A DNA stretch of 64,000 nt from Antrihabitans auranticaus (GCF_016481275.1 NZ_JAEMNW010000002.1:310001-374000); one strand, 5' to 3'. Positions 17,172-27,266 are shown, counted from the first letter of the stretch. Translations and numbers: made by a program. The notes: a model not told the origin generated them from the sequence alone.

Positions 17172-18608
17172 TTACACGTCGAAGTAGAGCTCGAATTCGT
17201 ACGGGTGCGGACGCAGGTTGACCGGCTCGATCTCCTGCTTGCGCTTGATGTCGATCCAGGTCTCGATCAGGTCGGACGTGAACACGCCACCCTCGGTGAG
17301 GTACTCGTGATCCTGCTCGAGGCGGTCGATGACCGACGCCAGGCTCGTGGGAGCCTGCGGGATGTTCTTGGCCTCCTCGGGCGGAAGCTCGTAGAGGTCC
17401 TTGTCGACCGGTGCCTGGGGCTCGATCTTCTTCTTGATGCCGTCGAGGCCGGCGAGCATCTGTGCGGCGAACGACAGGTACGGGTTACCGGACGAGTCGG
17501 GCGCGCGGAACTCGAGACGCTTGGCCTTGGGGTTGTTGCCCGTGATCGGGATACGGACGGCGGCCGAACGGTTGCGCTGCGAGTACACCAGGTTGATCGG
17601 CGCCTCGTAGCCCGGGACCAGGCGGTGGTAGGAGTTCACCGTCGGGTTGGTGAAGGCGAGCAGCGACGGCGCGTGGTGCAGGATGCCGCCGATGTAGTGG
17701 CGAGCCAGATCCGACAGGCCTGCGTAGCCGGCCTCGTCGTGGAAGAGCGGCTTGCCGTCCTTCCACAGGGACTGGTGGACGTGCATGCCCGAGCCGTTGT
17801 CACCGAAGAGCGGCTTCGGCATGAACGTGACGGTCTTGTCGTGCTGCCACGCGGTGTTCTTCACGATGTACTTGAACAGCTGCAGATCGTCTGCAGCGGC
17901 AAGCAGGGTATTGAACTTGTAGTTGATCTCGGCCTGACCGGCCGTGCCGACTTCGTGGTGGCCACGCTCGAGCTCGAAGCCCGCGTTCTGCAGGTTCGTG
18001 GCGATCTCGTCGCGCAGGTCGACGTAGTGGTCGTACGGGGCCACCGGAAAGTAGCCGCCCTTGGGGCGAACCTTGTAGCCGCGGTTCGTCGAGCCGTCCG
18101 GGTTCTTGTCGGCGCCGGTGTTCCACCAGCCGGAGACCGAGTCGATTTCGTAGAACGCGCTGTTGACGCTCGACTCGTAACGGATCGAGTCGAAGATGTA
18201 GAACTCCGCTTCGGCACCGAAGTACGCGGTGTCGGCGATGCCCGTGCTGAGCAAGTATTCCTCGGCCTTGCGCGCGATGTTGCGGGGGTCGCGGCTGTAG
18301 GACTCACGGGTGAACGGGTCGTGCACGAAGAAGTTGATGTTCAGCGTCTTCGCCGCACGGAACGGGTCGAGCTGCGTGGTGGTGAAGTCGGGGAGGAGGA
18401 GCATGTCCGACTCGTGGATCGACTGGAAGCCGCGGACGGACGAGCCGTCGAACGCGAGGCCTTCCTCTGCGAGGTCCGTCGTCAAGGACTTTGCCGGAAT
18501 GGAGAAGTGCTGCTGAATGCCGGGCAGGTCGCTGAACCGGACGTCGACGTACTCGACGTTCTCCTCGGCTATGAATTTGATGACCTCTTCGGCCGTGCTG
18601 AACGCCAC
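17172..18608 (-). CDS. glnA1: Type I glutamine synthetase, adenylylated form
   Basis: 478 residues from a GTG at 18608 with GAAGGAG upstream. The main ammonia-assimilating enzyme, a cytoplasmic dodecamer. Motifs are [55 protein letters not shown], and the adenylylation loop [16 protein letters not shown] with target Tyr406 (Tyr397 in Escherichia coli). The matching modifying enzyme GlnE is encoded in this window. A GlnR-type box lies about 95-120 bp upstream. The gene ends at a strong hairpin. It stands alone on its strand, with the RDD gene diverging on the other side. Confidence 0.98.
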   Translation of the reverse strand: MAFSTAEEVIKFIAEENVEYVDVRFSDLPGIQQHFSIPAKSLTTDLAEEGLAFDGSSVRGFQSIHESDMLLLPDFTTTQLDPFRAAKTLNINFFVHDPFTRESYSRDPRNIARKAEEYLLSTGIADTAYFGAEAEFYIFDSIRYESSVNSAFYEIDSVSGWWNTGADKNPDGSTNRGYKVRPKGGYFPVAPYDHYVDLRDEIATNLQNAGFELERGHHEVGTAGQAEINYKFNTLLAAADDLQLFKYIVKNTAWQHDKTVTFMPKPLFGDNGSGMHVHQSLWKDGKPLFHDEAGYAGLSDLARHYIGGILHHAPSLLAFTNPTVNSYHRLVPGYEAPINLVYSQRNRSAAVRIPITGNNPKAKRLEFRAPDSSGNPYLSFAAQMLAGLDGIKKKIEPQAPVDKDLYELPPEEAKNIPQAPTSLASVIDRLEQDHEYLTEGGVFTSDLIETWIDIKRKQEIEPVNLRPHPYEFELYFDV

Positions 18609-18703
18609 TCTGTTTGCTCCTTCAGTTCGGTTCCCAGCCCAGAATGCACATGGATATTTCGTGCCTCGTCGACCAGACGCTATGGATCAGGTGTTGCCCA
18701 ATG

Positions 18704-18730
18704 GTCAAGCTTGTGTTTCGCCAGTGTTAC
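18704..18730 (-). promoter_or_regulatory. GlnR-type box upstream of glnA1
   Basis: On the minus strand the sequence reads GTAAC (18730-18726), 6 nt, GAAAC (18719-18715), 6 nt, TTGAC (18708-18704). The first two elements match the actinobacterial GlnR consensus gTnAC-n6-GaAAC exactly, and the third continues the 11-bp periodicity. TTGACC can also serve as a -35 element, with TAGCGT about 20 nt downstream as a possible -10. This suggests nitrogen control of glnA1. Confidence 0.7.
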
Positions 18731-18867
18731 ACGTGCAGTCAGGGACGCGATCACCCTGCCCGGACGAAGCGGCGCCGGTGTGACCGAGCGCACTCATCCT
18801 GCCACCGTGCTGGTGGGTTCGCGACTTGGGGGAGGACTTCCGCGACCGGAACCGGCCAAGCGGGGCA

Positions 18868-18873
18868 TATTCT
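18868..18873 (+). promoter_or_regulatory. Possible -10 element of a leaderless RDD-gene promoter
   Basis: TATTCT matches TANNNT and ends 6 nt before the ATG at 18880; no ribosome site is seen between them. Confidence 0.4.
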
Positions 18874-18879
18874 GGGGAC

Positions 18880-19356
18880 ATGGCACGGATAACGGGCGAA
18901 TGGCTCAACGGGCCGTCGGCTGCCCTCCCGCACGACGGACCGAACGCGACGCCGAAGTATCGCGGTGAACGACTCGGGCTCCCCGAGAACGGTCCGGGCT
19001 CGCTTGCCCTGTCCGGTCGAAGGGTTGCCGCGTTGACGATCGACTGGCTGATGGCTCTCGGAATTTCGGCGCTCATCGTCGGCAGCGGCGGACTCGGCAC
19101 CAGCATTTCGACGATCACCCTCCTCGTTTGGGCGGTGATCGGCGTCGTCGGCGTGACGTTGTTCTCCTACACACCGGGACAGCTCGTCGTCGGTATTCAG
19201 GTCGGACGCATCGACAATGTGCCGCGCGTCGGCGTGGTCCGCGCGATCGTTCGGACGTTGCTGCTCGCGCTTGTCGTGCCGGCGGTCATCACCGACGTCG
19301 AAGGCCGCGGTTTCCACGACCGCCTGTCGAAGACGGTCGTGGTCCTCGCTCGCTGA
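18880..19356 (+). CDS. RDD-family membrane protein
   Basis: 158 residues from the ATG at 18880. A polar N-terminus of about 45 residues precedes the RDD pattern: SGRRVAALTIDWLMALGIS (Arg and Asp in the first membrane segment), then LVWAVIGVVGVTLFSYTPGQLVVGIQV and AIVRTLLLALVVPAVITDVEGRGFHDRLSKTVVV. Three hydrophobic segments are visible. RDD proteins are small integral membrane proteins, some linked to ion or osmolyte transport; this one is unassigned. It matches Rv2219A, which is also next to glnA1. It converges on the DUF4191 gene with 43 bp between stops, filled by an 18-bp tandem repeat. Confidence 0.85.
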   Translation: MARITGEWLNGPSAALPHDGPNATPKYRGERLGLPENGPGSLALSGRRVAALTIDWLMALGISALIVGSGGLGTSISTITLLVWAVIGVVGVTLFSYTPGQLVVGIQVGRIDNVPRVGVVRAIVRTLLLALVVPAVITDVEGRGFHDRLSKTVVVLAR

Positions 19357-19402
19357 GCCGGGTCAGCTCGCTGAGTCAGGTCAGCTCGCTGCAGTCACGT
19401 CA
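19348..19402. repeat. 18-bp tandem repeat between convergent genes
   Basis: Three units begin with GCTCGCTG: 19348-19365, 19366-19383 and 19384-19402. The first two differ at two positions; the third is diverged and one base longer. The array covers the stop codon of the RDD gene (19354-19356) and the stop codon of the DUF4191 gene (19400-19402). Confidence 0.8.
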
Positions 19403-20143
19403 GCGGCGGCGGATCGTCCGCTGTACGCCCTTCATCTTCGCTCCGCCGGGCAGCGGTCCCTTCGGAAGCGCCGGTCCGCCACGGGCGCCGAGGGCCGACA
19501 AGCGGGATTCGATGTTGTCCATCCGCTTGGTGTCGATGTTGTTCGGCAACTTCATCAGGTACTTCTGCAGGTCCTTCAATGCGACCTGGCCTTCGTCGTT
19601 GCCGATGATCACGTCGTAGATCGGCGTGTCACCGACCAAGCGAGCGGTCTTCTTCTTCTCCTGCGCGAGCAGGGTTTTGACGCGGTGCGGTGCACCTTCG
19701 GCAACGAGGATCACGCCCGGCTTACCGATGACGCGGTGCACCGCGTCCATGTGCGCAGTACCGACCACCGCAGAGTTGACGCGCCATGCGCCCTTCAGGT
19801 TGTCGAGCACCCACGCGGCCGCGCCGGCCTGCCCCTCGGCCTTGCTGTAAACGGTCTTTTGAACGCGGCGCCCGAAGATAATGAATGCCAGCAGCACGCC
19901 GATGAGAATGCCGAGCGGCAGCAGGAAGAACAGCCCGCCGACGAAAATTCCGATCAGGACGAACACGACAACCGAAGCGACGAAGGCTCCGATCATCCAG
20001 GGCAACAGCAGCTTGTCTTCTTTGCGCTGCAGGTTGAAGGCCTGCCAGAGCTGTGACCTGCGCTCTTTCGACGCCTGCTTCTTCGCTGCCTTTGCCGCAG
20101 CCTTCGCTTCCTTGCTGGGCTTAGCACCCTTGCCGTTCGCCAT
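19400..20143 (-). CDS. DUF4191 integral membrane protein (Rv2219-like)
   Basis: 247 residues. A lysine/alanine-rich N-terminus (about 1-30) is followed by two close membrane segments (about 48-70 and 73-92, PWMIGAFVASVVVFVLIGIF and LPLGILIGVLLAFIIF). A soluble C-terminal domain follows, with GVILVAEGAPHRVKTLLAQEKKK and IYDVIIGNDEGQVALKDLQK, and a basic tail. The domain is conserved in actinobacteria and has no known function. It is the last gene of the leftward dlaT-lipB-lipA group, 44 bp after lipA, as in mycobacteria. Confidence 0.85.
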   Translation of the reverse strand: MANGKGAKPSKEAKAAAKAAKKQASKERRSQLWQAFNLQRKEDKLLLPWMIGAFVASVVVFVLIGIFVGGLFFLLPLGILIGVLLAFIIFGRRVQKTVYSKAEGQAGAAAWVLDNLKGAWRVNSAVVGTAHMDAVHRVIGKPGVILVAEGAPHRVKTLLAQEKKKTARLVGDTPIYDVIIGNDEGQVALKDLQKYLMKLPNNIDTKRMDNIESRLSALGARGGPALPKGPLPGGAKMKGVQRTIRRR

Positions 20144-20187
20144 GCCACAAGCCTAACGCCATGGCGGCAGCGAAATTCCGGTGAGTA

Positions 20188-21234
20188 CTACCGCGCGCTC
20201 GCGAGGCGGGAGATCAGCGAACTGGCCTCTTGGGACGCGCTGCCTTCCTGCGCCAGATGTGCGAGATCGGGGGAGATCTGCCGGCCATGATGGGCCATCG
20301 CCTGCGCGTAGAGCCGGCCTGCGCGGTAGGACGACCGGACCAGCGGACCGGCCATGACACCGGCGAACCCGAGTGCCCGTGCAGTGTCGGAGTGCTCGAC
20401 GAACTCCTCCGGCTTCACCCACCGCTCGACCGGATGGTGGCGCGGCGACGGGCGCAGGTACTGGGTGATCGTGATGATGTCGCAGCCTGCCTCGTGAAGA
20501 TCCTGCAGCGCGGCCGTGACCTCGTCCGGCGTCTCGCCCATACCGAGGATGAGGTTCGACTTGGTGACGAGGCCGTCTTCGCGCGCAGCCGTGATGACGT
20601 CGAGCGAACGCTGGTAGCGGAACGCGGGCCGGATCCGTTTGAAGATGCGGGGCACTGTTTCCAGGTTGTGCGCCAATACCTCTGGACGGGACTCGAAGAC
20701 TTCGGCCAGCAGCTTGGGGACCCCGTTGAAGTCCGGGATCAGCAACTCGACGCCCGTGCCCTGGCAGGCGTCGTGAATTCGGCGGACCGTCTCGGCGTAG
20801 AGCCACGCACCGCCGTCTTCCAGATCGTCGCGCGCGACGCCCGTGATCGTCGAATACCGGAGGCCCATCTGCTGGACGCTCTCGGCAACTCTCCGCGGTT
20901 CGTCACGGTCGAGGTCGGCCGGTTTGCCCGTGTCGATCTGGCAGAAGTCGCAGCGCCGCGTGCACTGTTCACCGCCGATCAGGAACGTGGCCTCGCGGTC
21001 TTCCCAGCACTCGTAGATGTTGGGGCAACCTGCCTCTTCGCAGACGGTGTGCAGGCCCTCACGTTTCACCAAGCCCTTGAGTTCTGTGTACTCCGGACCC
21101 ATCTTCGCTCTGGTCTTGATCCAGCCGGGCTTGCGCTCGATCGGGGTCTCGGCATTTCGCACTTCGAGTCGCAGCAGCTTTCGCCCCTGGGGAGCGGAAC
21201 CCGCTCCTTGGTCGTTTCGCGCCTCGATGCTCAC
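20188..21234 (-). CDS. lipA: Lipoyl synthase
   Basis: 348 residues from the GTG at 21234; a GTG at 21240 is also possible, but GAAGG sits 9 nt before the first and only 3 nt before the second. A radical-SAM enzyme that inserts two sulfurs into protein-bound octanoyl groups. The auxiliary cluster motif is [13 protein letters not shown], and the radical-SAM motif is [23 protein letters not shown] and the octanoyl-binding region are also present. It works on lipoyl domains loaded by LipB, encoded 25 bp upstream, for use by the E2 enzyme of the same operon. Confidence 0.97.
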   Translation of the reverse strand: MSIEARNDQGAGSAPQGRKLLRLEVRNAETPIERKPGWIKTRAKMGPEYTELKGLVKREGLHTVCEEAGCPNIYECWEDREATFLIGGEQCTRRCDFCQIDTGKPADLDRDEPRRVAESVQQMGLRYSTITGVARDDLEDGGAWLYAETVRRIHDACQGTGVELLIPDFNGVPKLLAEVFESRPEVLAHNLETVPRIFKRIRPAFRYQRSLDVITAAREDGLVTKSNLILGMGETPDEVTAALQDLHEAGCDIITITQYLRPSPRHHPVERWVKPEEFVEHSDTARALGFAGVMAGPLVRSSYRAGRLYAQAMAHHGRQISPDLAHLAQEGSASQEASSLISRLASAR

Positions 21235-21265
21235 TCGCACTCACCTTCAGAATTCGGTGTTCGGT

Positions 21266-21979
21266 TCAGGTCTTCGATGGTAAGCGTGCTGCCAAATCGT
21301 GTGTGGCGACGGGAAGCAGGCCATCGAGCGCTTCCGTCACCGCAACGGCAACTCGGTCGACGACGTCGTCGACCGTCACATCACGGCCCAGTTCATCAGT
21401 TAACGACGTCACGCCTGCGTCGCGTATTCCGCACGGCACGATCGTGTCGAAAGCGTCGAGCTTCGAATTGCAATTCAGCGAGAAGCCGTGCAGCGTCACG
21501 CCGCGTTGCACTCGCACGCCGATCGCCGCGATCTTGCGCTCGGGCTTCCAGCGACCATCGGTCGACGCCGTCAGCCACACGCCCGAACGGCCCTCGACTC
21601 GGCCGCCCGCGATGCCGAAATCTGCACACACGCTGATGAGTGCCTCCTCGAGAAGGCGGACATAGCGAACGACGTCGATCGGTTCCGCGAGCTTGACGAT
21701 CGGGTAGCCGACGAGCTGCCCGGGGCCATGCCAAGTGATCTTGCCGCCGCGGTCCACATCGATCACCGGAGTGCCGTCGATCGGACGATCTTCGAGGGAG
21801 GTCCGTCGGCCCGCCGTGTACACGGACGGGTGCTGGAGCAGCAGCAGACGATCTGCACCGACGTCGATGGCACGGTCCGCTGCGATTTGCCGTTGCAGTT
21901 CCCACGCTTCGACGTAATCGATCATGCCGAGCCGATCGACAACTATCGGCTCGTTCGACGATCGGGCTGATCCGCTCAT
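21266..21979 (-). CDS. lipB: Octanoyl-[acyl-carrier-protein]:protein N-octanoyltransferase
   Basis: 237 residues. The enzyme moves octanoyl from acyl carrier protein to the lysine of lipoyl domains. Motifs include [15 protein letters not shown], the hallmark [35 protein letters not shown] with the catalytic lysine, and [14 protein letters not shown] with the catalytic cysteine. The ATG at 21979 is 1 bp after the stop of the GNAT gene. It lies in the same leftward unit as dlaT and lipA, so substrate and both lipoylation enzymes are made together. Confidence 0.97.
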   Translation of the reverse strand: MSGSARSSNEPIVVDRLGMIDYVEAWELQRQIAADRAIDVGADRLLLLQHPSVYTAGRRTSLEDRPIDGTPVIDVDRGGKITWHGPGQLVGYPIVKLAEPIDVVRYVRLLEEALISVCADFGIAGGRVEGRSGVWLTASTDGRWKPERKIAAIGVRVQRGVTLHGFSLNCNSKLDAFDTIVPCGIRDAGVTSLTDELGRDVTVDDVVDRVAVAVTEALDGLLPVATHDLAARLPSKT

Positions 21980-21980
21980 A

Positions 21981-22502
21981 TCACGACTCTAACCGGGTCG
22001 GAGGAGTACTCGCCGGTAGCGTCAGCTGCATCAATGTCAGATCCAACCAGCGGCCGAACTTCACACCGACCTCCGGCAACTGCCCCACGATTCGAAAGCC
22101 GAACTTCTCATGTAGCGCGATCGACGTCGTGTTCGCTGTTTCGATCCCGGCGACGACGGCATGGATTCCGGCCGCTCCTGCACGCCTGAGCAATTCGGTC
22201 AACAACAGGGACGCGATACCGCGCCTGTGGAAGTCGGCGGCGACATAGACCGAGTTCTCGACGGTGTACCGGTACCCGGACTTCGGTCGCCATGGACCGT
22301 ACGTCGCATAACCCGCGACGACCTCGTCGACAATGCAGACGAGGACCGGGAAGTCTGCCGCCCGGCGCTGCTCGAACCACGCGAGCCGGTCGGCGAGGTC
22401 GACCTGCTGCTCATCCCAGATCGCCGTACTTTCGGCGATCGCGTTGTTGTGGATGTCGAGAATTGCCGGCAGGTCGTCGATCTCGGCGTCACGGATCAGC
22501 AC
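21981..22502 (-). CDS. GNAT N-acetyltransferase, phosphinothricin acetyltransferase-like
   Basis: 173 residues from a GTG at 22502. It begins [20 protein letters not shown] and carries the acetyl-CoA loop [17 protein letters not shown] and [23 protein letters not shown]. These are typical of the PAT/Bar and MddA group, which acetylates small amines such as phosphinothricin, methionine sulfoximine or methionine sulfone. Methionine sulfoximine inhibits glutamine synthetase, but a link to the nearby gln genes is only a guess. The start overlaps the stop of the upstream epimerase gene by 1 bp, and lipB follows after 1 bp. A metabolic link to lipoylation is not evident. Confidence 0.85.
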   Translation of the reverse strand: MLIRDAEIDDLPAILDIHNNAIAESTAIWDEQQVDLADRLAWFEQRRAADFPVLVCIVDEVVAGYATYGPWRPKSGYRYTVENSVYVAADFHRRGIASLLLTELLRRAGAAGIHAVVAGIETANTTSIALHEKFGFRIVGQLPEVGVKFGRWLDLTLMQLTLPASTPPTRLES

Positions 22503-23386
22503 TAGCGGTTGGCCGCTTCCAGTGCTTCGCCGATCGTGTTGTGCGAGAACTCGAATCCGGCTGCTTCCAGCGCGGCCGGAATCACTCGCGGACCGTGCAG
22601 CAACTCCTGGGCGATCTCACCCAGTGCCGCCGACAGCAGAAATCGCGGCACGATCAAGGGCGCGGGGCGATGCATGGCCTTCGACATCGCGCGGTTGAAC
22701 TGAGCGTTGGTGACCGGTGCCGGTCCCACGAGATTGACGGGTCCGGAGATCGAGTCGTTCGCCAGCACGAACTTGATCGCGTCGATCTCGTCGGCGAACG
22801 ATATCCACGGCACGTACTGGCGGCCACTTCCGAGGCGGCCACCGAGTCCGACCGAATAGAGCAGCCGAAGTTGGCTGAGCATGCCGCCACGACGCGTGAG
22901 AACCGATGCGCTGCGCAGCAGCACGGTGCGCGCACCGGCTGCCTGCGCGGGCGCAGTCGCAGCTTCCCAATCGCAGCAGAGGGTGGGCAGGAAGCCCGAA
23001 CCCGCAGGGCTGCGCTCGTCGACTATCCGGTCGCCGGTATCGCCGTAGTAGCCGGCACCGCTGGCGTTCAGCAGAATCGGCACGCCCAAGGCCGCGACCT
23101 CGTTGGCGAGGACGTCGGTCGGGGTGATGCGGCTGTCGCGCAACTGCTGCTTGACCGCGCCGGTCCACCGCTTTTCGTTGACGCCCATGCCGCACAGGTT
23201 CACCACGGCGTCGGCACCGCGCAGTGCGATCGGATCGATGATCGCCTGCGCCGGATCCCACTGGTACTCGTCGGCACCAGCGGGAGGTCGGCGAACCAAA
23301 CGGACAACGTCGTGCCGGTCATGACGCAGCGCCGCAACCAGGGCAGTACCGATCAGGCCGGACGAGCCGGCTATGGCGATCTTCAT
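22502..23386 (-). CDS. TIGR01777-family NAD(P)-binding epimerase (SDR39U1-like, Rv2216-like)
   Basis: 294 residues from the ATG at 23386. The N-terminal [19 protein letters not shown] is the extended-SDR cofactor motif. [29 protein letters not shown] and [13 protein letters not shown] are family signatures. The enzyme's substrate is unknown; E. coli YfcH and human SDR39U1 are relatives. The open frame extends 27 codons further upstream, but those codons overlap the dlaT end and lack similarity. The gene starts 7 bp after dlaT ends, the same arrangement as Rv2215-Rv2216 in M. tuberculosis. Confidence 0.9.
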   Translation of the reverse strand: MKIAIAGSSGLIGTALVAALRHDRHDVVRLVRRPPAGADEYQWDPAQAIIDPIALRGADAVVNLCGMGVNEKRWTGAVKQQLRDSRITPTDVLANEVAALGVPILLNASGAGYYGDTGDRIVDERSPAGSGFLPTLCCDWEAATAPAQAAGARTVLLRSASVLTRRGGMLSQLRLLYSVGLGGRLGSGRQYVPWISFADEIDAIKFVLANDSISGPVNLVGPAPVTNAQFNRAMSKAMHRPAPLIVPRFLLSAALGEIAQELLHGPRVIPAALEAAGFEFSHNTIGEALEAANR

Positions 23387-23393
23387 ACAGCCG

Positions 23394-25166
23394 CTACAGG
23401 CCCAGGTCTGCCTCGAACGATGCCTCTTCGAGTCGGTGCCTGATCGTTGTGAGGAAGCGGCCGGCATCGGCGCCGTCGACCAGTCGGTGGTCGTAGGTCA
23501 GCGGCAGGTAGCACATCGAGCGCACGCCGATCGATTCGTTGCCGAACTCGTCGGCGACGACGACCGCGCGCTTCACGATCGCCCCTGTGCCGAGCATTGC
23601 TGCCTGCGGCGGAACCAGGATCGGCGTGTCGAACAACGCGCCCGCACTGCCGATGTTGGTGATCGTGAACGTGCCACCCGACAGTTCGTCGGGCTTGAGT
23701 CCACCGGTTCGCGCACGACCGGCCACGTCTGCAATCGCGCGCGCCAGGCCGGCGAGTGAGAGGTCGCTCGCGTTGTGGATCACGGGGGAGAGCAGACCCT
23801 GTTCGGTGTCGACCGCGATACCGAGGTGAACGGCTGCGTGGTAGGTGATCTGCTTGTTCGGCTCGTCGTAGCTGGCGTTCACGTTCGGGTGCACGCCGAG
23901 TGCCTCGACGACCGCCTTCGCGAAGAACGGCAGGAACGTCAGATTGACACTCTCGCGTTCCTTGAACGCGTTCTTCGCCTTGGTGCGAAGCGCGGCGATC
24001 CGGCTGACGTCGACCTCGTGAACCTGCGTCAACTGTGCGGTCGTCTGCAGGGACTCACGGGTCTTGATCGCGGTGATCTGACGAATGCGGTTCGCCTTCT
24101 GCGTCGTTCCGCGCAGTGCGGCGACCTCTGGGCGTGCCTGCGCAGCAGCGGGCTTCGCGGCAGGCTTGGACTCGGCAGCCGGGGGAGCGGCGGCGGGTTC
24201 GGGTGCCTTCTTCGATTCGGCAGCGGCGAGCACATCCTGCTTGCGGATGCGTCCGCCGACCCCGGTGCCCTTCACTGCCGACAGGTCGACGTCGTTCTCC
24301 GCGGCGAGCTTGCGCACGAGCGGCGTGACGTAGGGCGAGCCGTCGCTGGATTCGGCCGCGGGTGCCGATTCTTCCTTGGGCTCGGGCTTGGCTTCCTTTT
24401 TGGGCTCAGCCTTGGGTTCGGGCTTCGCCTCTTGCTTGGGCTCGGGTTGTTTGGGTTCGGGCTCCGGTTCCGGCTCGGGCTCTGGTTCCGGTTCGGGCTC
24501 AGGTTCCTTCTTCGACTCGGCGGGCGAGCCCGAGCCGACCACGGCGAGTTGGCCACCGACCTCGACGACGTCGTCTTCTTCGGCGGTGATTTCGAGCAGC
24601 GTGCCCGCGACAGGAGATGGGATTTCGGTGTCGACCTTGTCGGTCGACACTTCGAGGAGAGGTTCGTCGACCGCGACCTCGTCGCCGACCGCCTTCAACC
24701 AGCGGGTGACGGTGCCTTCGGTCACGGACTCGCCGAGCGCGGGCATGGTGATCGGAGTACCCGATCCGCCACCCGAGGACTTCGGCTTCTCGTCCTGCTT
24801 GGGCTCATCTTCCGGCTCCGGCTCCGGCTCGGGCTCGGGTTCCGGTTCGGATTCCTGCTCGGATTCGGGCTCGCTTGCGGCCTCGTCGGCCGAGTCGCCG
24901 GAATCGTCGGAGTCGCTGCCGCCCTCTTCCGCGTCACCGATAACGCCCAGTTCGCCGCCGACCTCGACGACGTCGTCTTCCTGCGCGGTGATCTTGGTGA
25001 GAACGCCGGCCGCGGGAGACGGAATTTCAGTGTCGACCTTGTCCGTGGACACTTCGAGTAACGGTTCGTCGACTTCGACGGTGTCGCCTTCTTGCTTCAG
25101 CCATCGAGTCACCGTCCCCTCAGTGACGCTCTCGCCAAGAGCTGGCATTTCAACGGAGAAGGCCAT
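23394..25166 (-). CDS. dlaT: Dihydrolipoamide acyltransferase (E2) of the pyruvate/2-oxoacid dehydrogenase complex
   Basis: 590 residues from the ATG at 25166 (GAGGAG upstream). Two lipoyl domains carry lysines at 43 and 177, both in [12 protein letters not shown]. They are joined by long, low-complexity Glu/Pro/Lys linkers (about 98-130 and 215-285). A peripheral subunit-binding domain follows ([29 protein letters not shown]), then a catalytic core with the active-site [14 protein letters not shown]. Often annotated sucB, but the M. tuberculosis orthologue Rv2215 is the E2 of pyruvate dehydrogenase and also serves peroxidase recycling. It opens the operon with the epimerase, GNAT, lipB and lipA genes, which supply its lipoyl cofactor. 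Confidence 0.95.
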   Translation of the reverse strand: MAFSVEMPALGESVTEGTVTRWLKQEGDTVEVDEPLLEVSTDKVDTEIPSPAAGVLTKITAQEDDVVEVGGELGVIGDAEEGGSDSDDSGDSADEAASEPESEQESEPEPEPEPEPEPEDEPKQDEKPKSSGGGSGTPITMPALGESVTEGTVTRWLKAVGDEVAVDEPLLEVSTDKVDTEIPSPVAGTLLEITAEEDDVVEVGGQLAVVGSGSPAESKKEPEPEPEPEPEPEPEPEPKQPEPKQEAKPEPKAEPKKEAKPEPKEESAPAAESSDGSPYVTPLVRKLAAENDVDLSAVKGTGVGGRIRKQDVLAAAESKKAPEPAAAPPAAESKPAAKPAAAQARPEVAALRGTTQKANRIRQITAIKTRESLQTTAQLTQVHEVDVSRIAALRTKAKNAFKERESVNLTFLPFFAKAVVEALGVHPNVNASYDEPNKQITYHAAVHLGIAVDTEQGLLSPVIHNASDLSLAGLARAIADVAGRARTGGLKPDELSGGTFTITNIGSAGALFDTPILVPPQAAMLGTGAIVKRAVVVADEFGNESIGVRSMCYLPLTYDHRLVDGADAGRFLTTIRHRLEEASFEADLGL

Positions 25167-25444
25167 GACAGTTGACTCCTCGAAGGGTTGAGTTCGGTAG
25201 CCAGGCGGACGACTCCTGGTCGTCCACCATTGTGCTTTGCGATTGTGTTTCGTGCGGGCACTTGCTGCGATCTTCATCCTTGCATCCCGCCGAATCGCAA
25301 GCGCGCGCGGACCGGTCGAATTCGATGGAGGTCTGCGCCGTGATATTAGGGAGGCGGACCGAAGGGCGACGCCGAAGATCGTTCCGAGCGAACCACTGGC
25401 ACCATGGTGTGAACGCTCGTCGTGCGGACGGAAGGGAGGCGAGG

Positions 25445-25774
25445 GTGGGGTTGTTGGATCGCTTCTCGCGGCGCGGAGGCAAGCAGGCCGGAGTCGCCGG
25501 CAAAGATGCGGCATACCTGGCCGACTGGGTACGCACGCACATCGGTGTCGAGGGATACATCGAACCCAAGACGACGGTGACCGACGTGACCGCTGTACTG
25601 ATCGCAACCGACGGCGAATGGACGCGCCGGATCGTCGGGGAGAAGGGCGCGCATCGACTCGCGAAAGACCTCGGGATCCCGGTGTACGACGTTCGTAAAA
25701 CTGGCTATCCGCAACGAATGCGCGACTACGACGCGCGCAAGAAGATCGAGCGCCGACGCCAGGCCGAGGGCTAG
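25445..25774 (+). CDS. Conserved small actinobacterial protein of unknown function
   Basis: 109 residues from a GTG at 25445 with GGGAGG just upstream; the frame is open further back but without a better start. The sequence [13 protein letters not shown] leads to [12 protein letters not shown], then [27 protein letters not shown] and [19 protein letters not shown]. Members are sometimes annotated as oxidoreductases without support. I recognise only a conserved actinobacterial pattern; the fold looks like a small alpha/beta domain with a basic tail. It diverges from dlaT across 278 bp and its TAG overlaps the stop of the converging hydrolase gene. Confidence 0.75.
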   Translation: MGLLDRFSRRGGKQAGVAGKDAAYLADWVRTHIGVEGYIEPKTTVTDVTAVLIATDGEWTRRIVGEKGAHRLAKDLGIPVYDVRKTGYPQRMRDYDARKKIERRRQAEG

Positions 25775-26553
25775 GCCAGGAACTCGACAAGAGCGTCGGC
25801 GAGCACATCTGGTGGGACGACGTGTTCGTGGCCGGGCAGCACGAGAAGGCGTCCGGCAGGGAGCGCGTCGGCGATCCGGCGATTGATGTCGATCATCCAT
25901 GCCGGACTTGCACCACCTGCAAGCACGAGGGCGGGCACGGATACACCTTCAGCTTGCTGCTCCGGAGTTCTACCGTCCCGGCTGTCTGCGCCGGTCAGCG
26001 CGTAGTCGTAGATAACCGTCGGCGCGTGCGCGAGCAGCGCGGGATCGTGTGCCAGCTGCTCGACGATCTCGGGCGGCATCCCCGTCGATGACAGAAACAG
26101 GTCGACGACCTCGCGGCGGCGGCCCTGCGCGAGCAGTGCGCGTATCTGTTCGGCCTCGTCCATTTCTGCGCGGCGCTCCTCGGCGGAGCCGGATCCGAAC
26201 GGCGCCTCGTGGAGCACGATCCTGTCGACGGGGAGGCCACGCGCTGCGGCATGCAATACGAGTGCGGCACCCGAGGAGTGTCCGTAGAGCGCTGCCGTTC
26301 CGCCGGCGGCTTCGATGAGGGCGGCGATGTCTTCGACCTCACGCTCGATGGCATAGGGCGCGGTGTCGCCGCTTGCGCCGCGTCCGCGCCGGTCGTAGTT
26401 GAGCACGGTGCTGTTGCGTGCGAGTGCGACCGCGGTCGGGTGGTAGGTCGCGCCGCCCTGCAGCGCGCCCGCGACCACGATGATGGTTTTGCCGGCACCG
26501 AGGCGTTCGAAAGCGATCCGGGTGCCGTCCGCCGACGTGACCTGCTCGTCCAT
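25771..26553 (-). CDS. Alpha/beta hydrolase under TetR control
   Basis: 260 residues from the ATG at 26553. The fold shows [11 protein letters not shown] (oxyanion strand), [12 protein letters not shown], the nucleophile elbow [11 protein letters not shown], and a late [10 protein letters not shown] with the likely catalytic histidine. It is a soluble esterase or hydrolase of unknown substrate. It is divergent from the TetR gene, and the 77 bp between them hold a 48-bp double operator. The usual reading is that the TetR protein represses this gene until a ligand, perhaps the hydrolase substrate, appears. Confidence 0.85.
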   Translation of the reverse strand: MDEQVTSADGTRIAFERLGAGKTIIVVAGALQGGATYHPTAVALARNSTVLNYDRRGRGASGDTAPYAIEREVEDIAALIEAAGGTAALYGHSSGAALVLHAAARGLPVDRIVLHEAPFGSGSAEERRAEMDEAEQIRALLAQGRRREVVDLFLSSTGMPPEIVEQLAHDPALLAHAPTVIYDYALTGADSRDGRTPEQQAEGVSVPALVLAGGASPAWMIDINRRIADALPAGRLLVLPGHEHVVPPDVLADALVEFLA

Positions 26554-26570
26554 GGCGTCTCCTGAAAAAT

Positions 26571-26618
26571 AGTACTGGACCGTACAGTACCCAACCGAGT
26601 ACTGTACGGTCCAGTACT
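26571..26618. promoter_or_regulatory. Double TetR operator between the hydrolase and regulator genes
   Basis: A perfect 20-bp inverted repeat (AGTACTGGACCGTACAGTAC at 26571-26590 and its reverse complement at 26599-26618) with an 8-bp spacer. Each arm is itself a palindrome of GTACTG, 7 bp and CAGTAC, so two TetR dimers could bind side by side. It lies 18 bp from the hydrolase ATG and 13 bp from the tetR GTG and could control both. Confidence 0.9.
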
Positions 26619-26630
26619 TGAGGAGAACTC

Positions 26631-27266
26631 GTGGCTGAGCAACACGGAGAGCAGATGGGGCGGTCGGCGACGAAGCGGCGGTCGATCCTGACAACGGCCC
26701 GAACGCTTTTTCTGCATAAGGGATTCGACGGCGTGAGCATGGACGAGGTCGCGGCGCTTGCCGCGGTGTCGAAGCAAACGGTCTACAAGCAGTTCTCCGA
26801 CAAAAAGTCGCTGTTCGTGGCCGTCGTGACCGGCGACATCAACGAAACCGAAGCGCTTACACACGACATGGTCGCCGCGCTCGCCGGCAGCACGGACCTC
26901 GCCGAGGACCTTCGGGAGTTCGCACGCCACCATGTCGTCGAGGTGACGCGGCCGCACTTGATCGCGCTGCGGCGGATCATGATTGCGGAGGCGGAGCGGT
27001 TCCCCGAGTTGGCGAAGACGTGGTACGCCAGCGGCCCCGAGCGCGCTCATGCTGCATTTGCAGAATTGTTCGAGGGTCTTCACCGTCGCGGCTTGCTCAG
27101 GGTCGACGATCCCGACCTTGCAGCCCAGCACTTCAACTGGCTGATCCTGTCGACCCCGCTGAACAAAGCGATGTTCGACGCAACGGTGCAGTTCACTGCG
27201 CATGAACTGCACCGCTACGCCGATGAGGGAGTGCGCGTGTTCCTCGCCGCCTACGAGGCGGCCTAA
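26631..27266 (+). CDS. TetR/AcrR-family transcriptional regulator
   Basis: 211 residues from a GTG at 26631, with TGAGGAG upstream. The N-terminal DNA-binding domain is [20 protein letters not shown], then [27 protein letters not shown] with the helix-turn-helix. The C-terminal domain resembles the AefR-like type ([35 protein letters not shown]). It probably represses itself and the divergent hydrolase through the operator at 26571-26618. The ligand is unknown. Its stop codon overlaps that of pepA. Confidence 0.92.
   Translation: MAEQHGEQMGRSATKRRSILTTARTLFLHKGFDGVSMDEVAALAAVSKQTVYKQFSDKKSLFVAVVTGDINETEALTHDMVAALAGSTDLAEDLREFARHHVVEVTRPHLIALRRIMIAEAERFPELAKTWYASGPERAHAAFAELFEGLHRRGLLRVDDPDLAAQHFNWLILSTPLNKAMFDATVQFTAHELHRYADEGVRVFLAAYEAA

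Noticed and set aside
17112-18968. A 618-codon plus-strand frame antisense to glnA1
   Set aside because: It mirrors the codon structure of glnA1, runs through the glnA1 terminator and has no domain or ribosome site.
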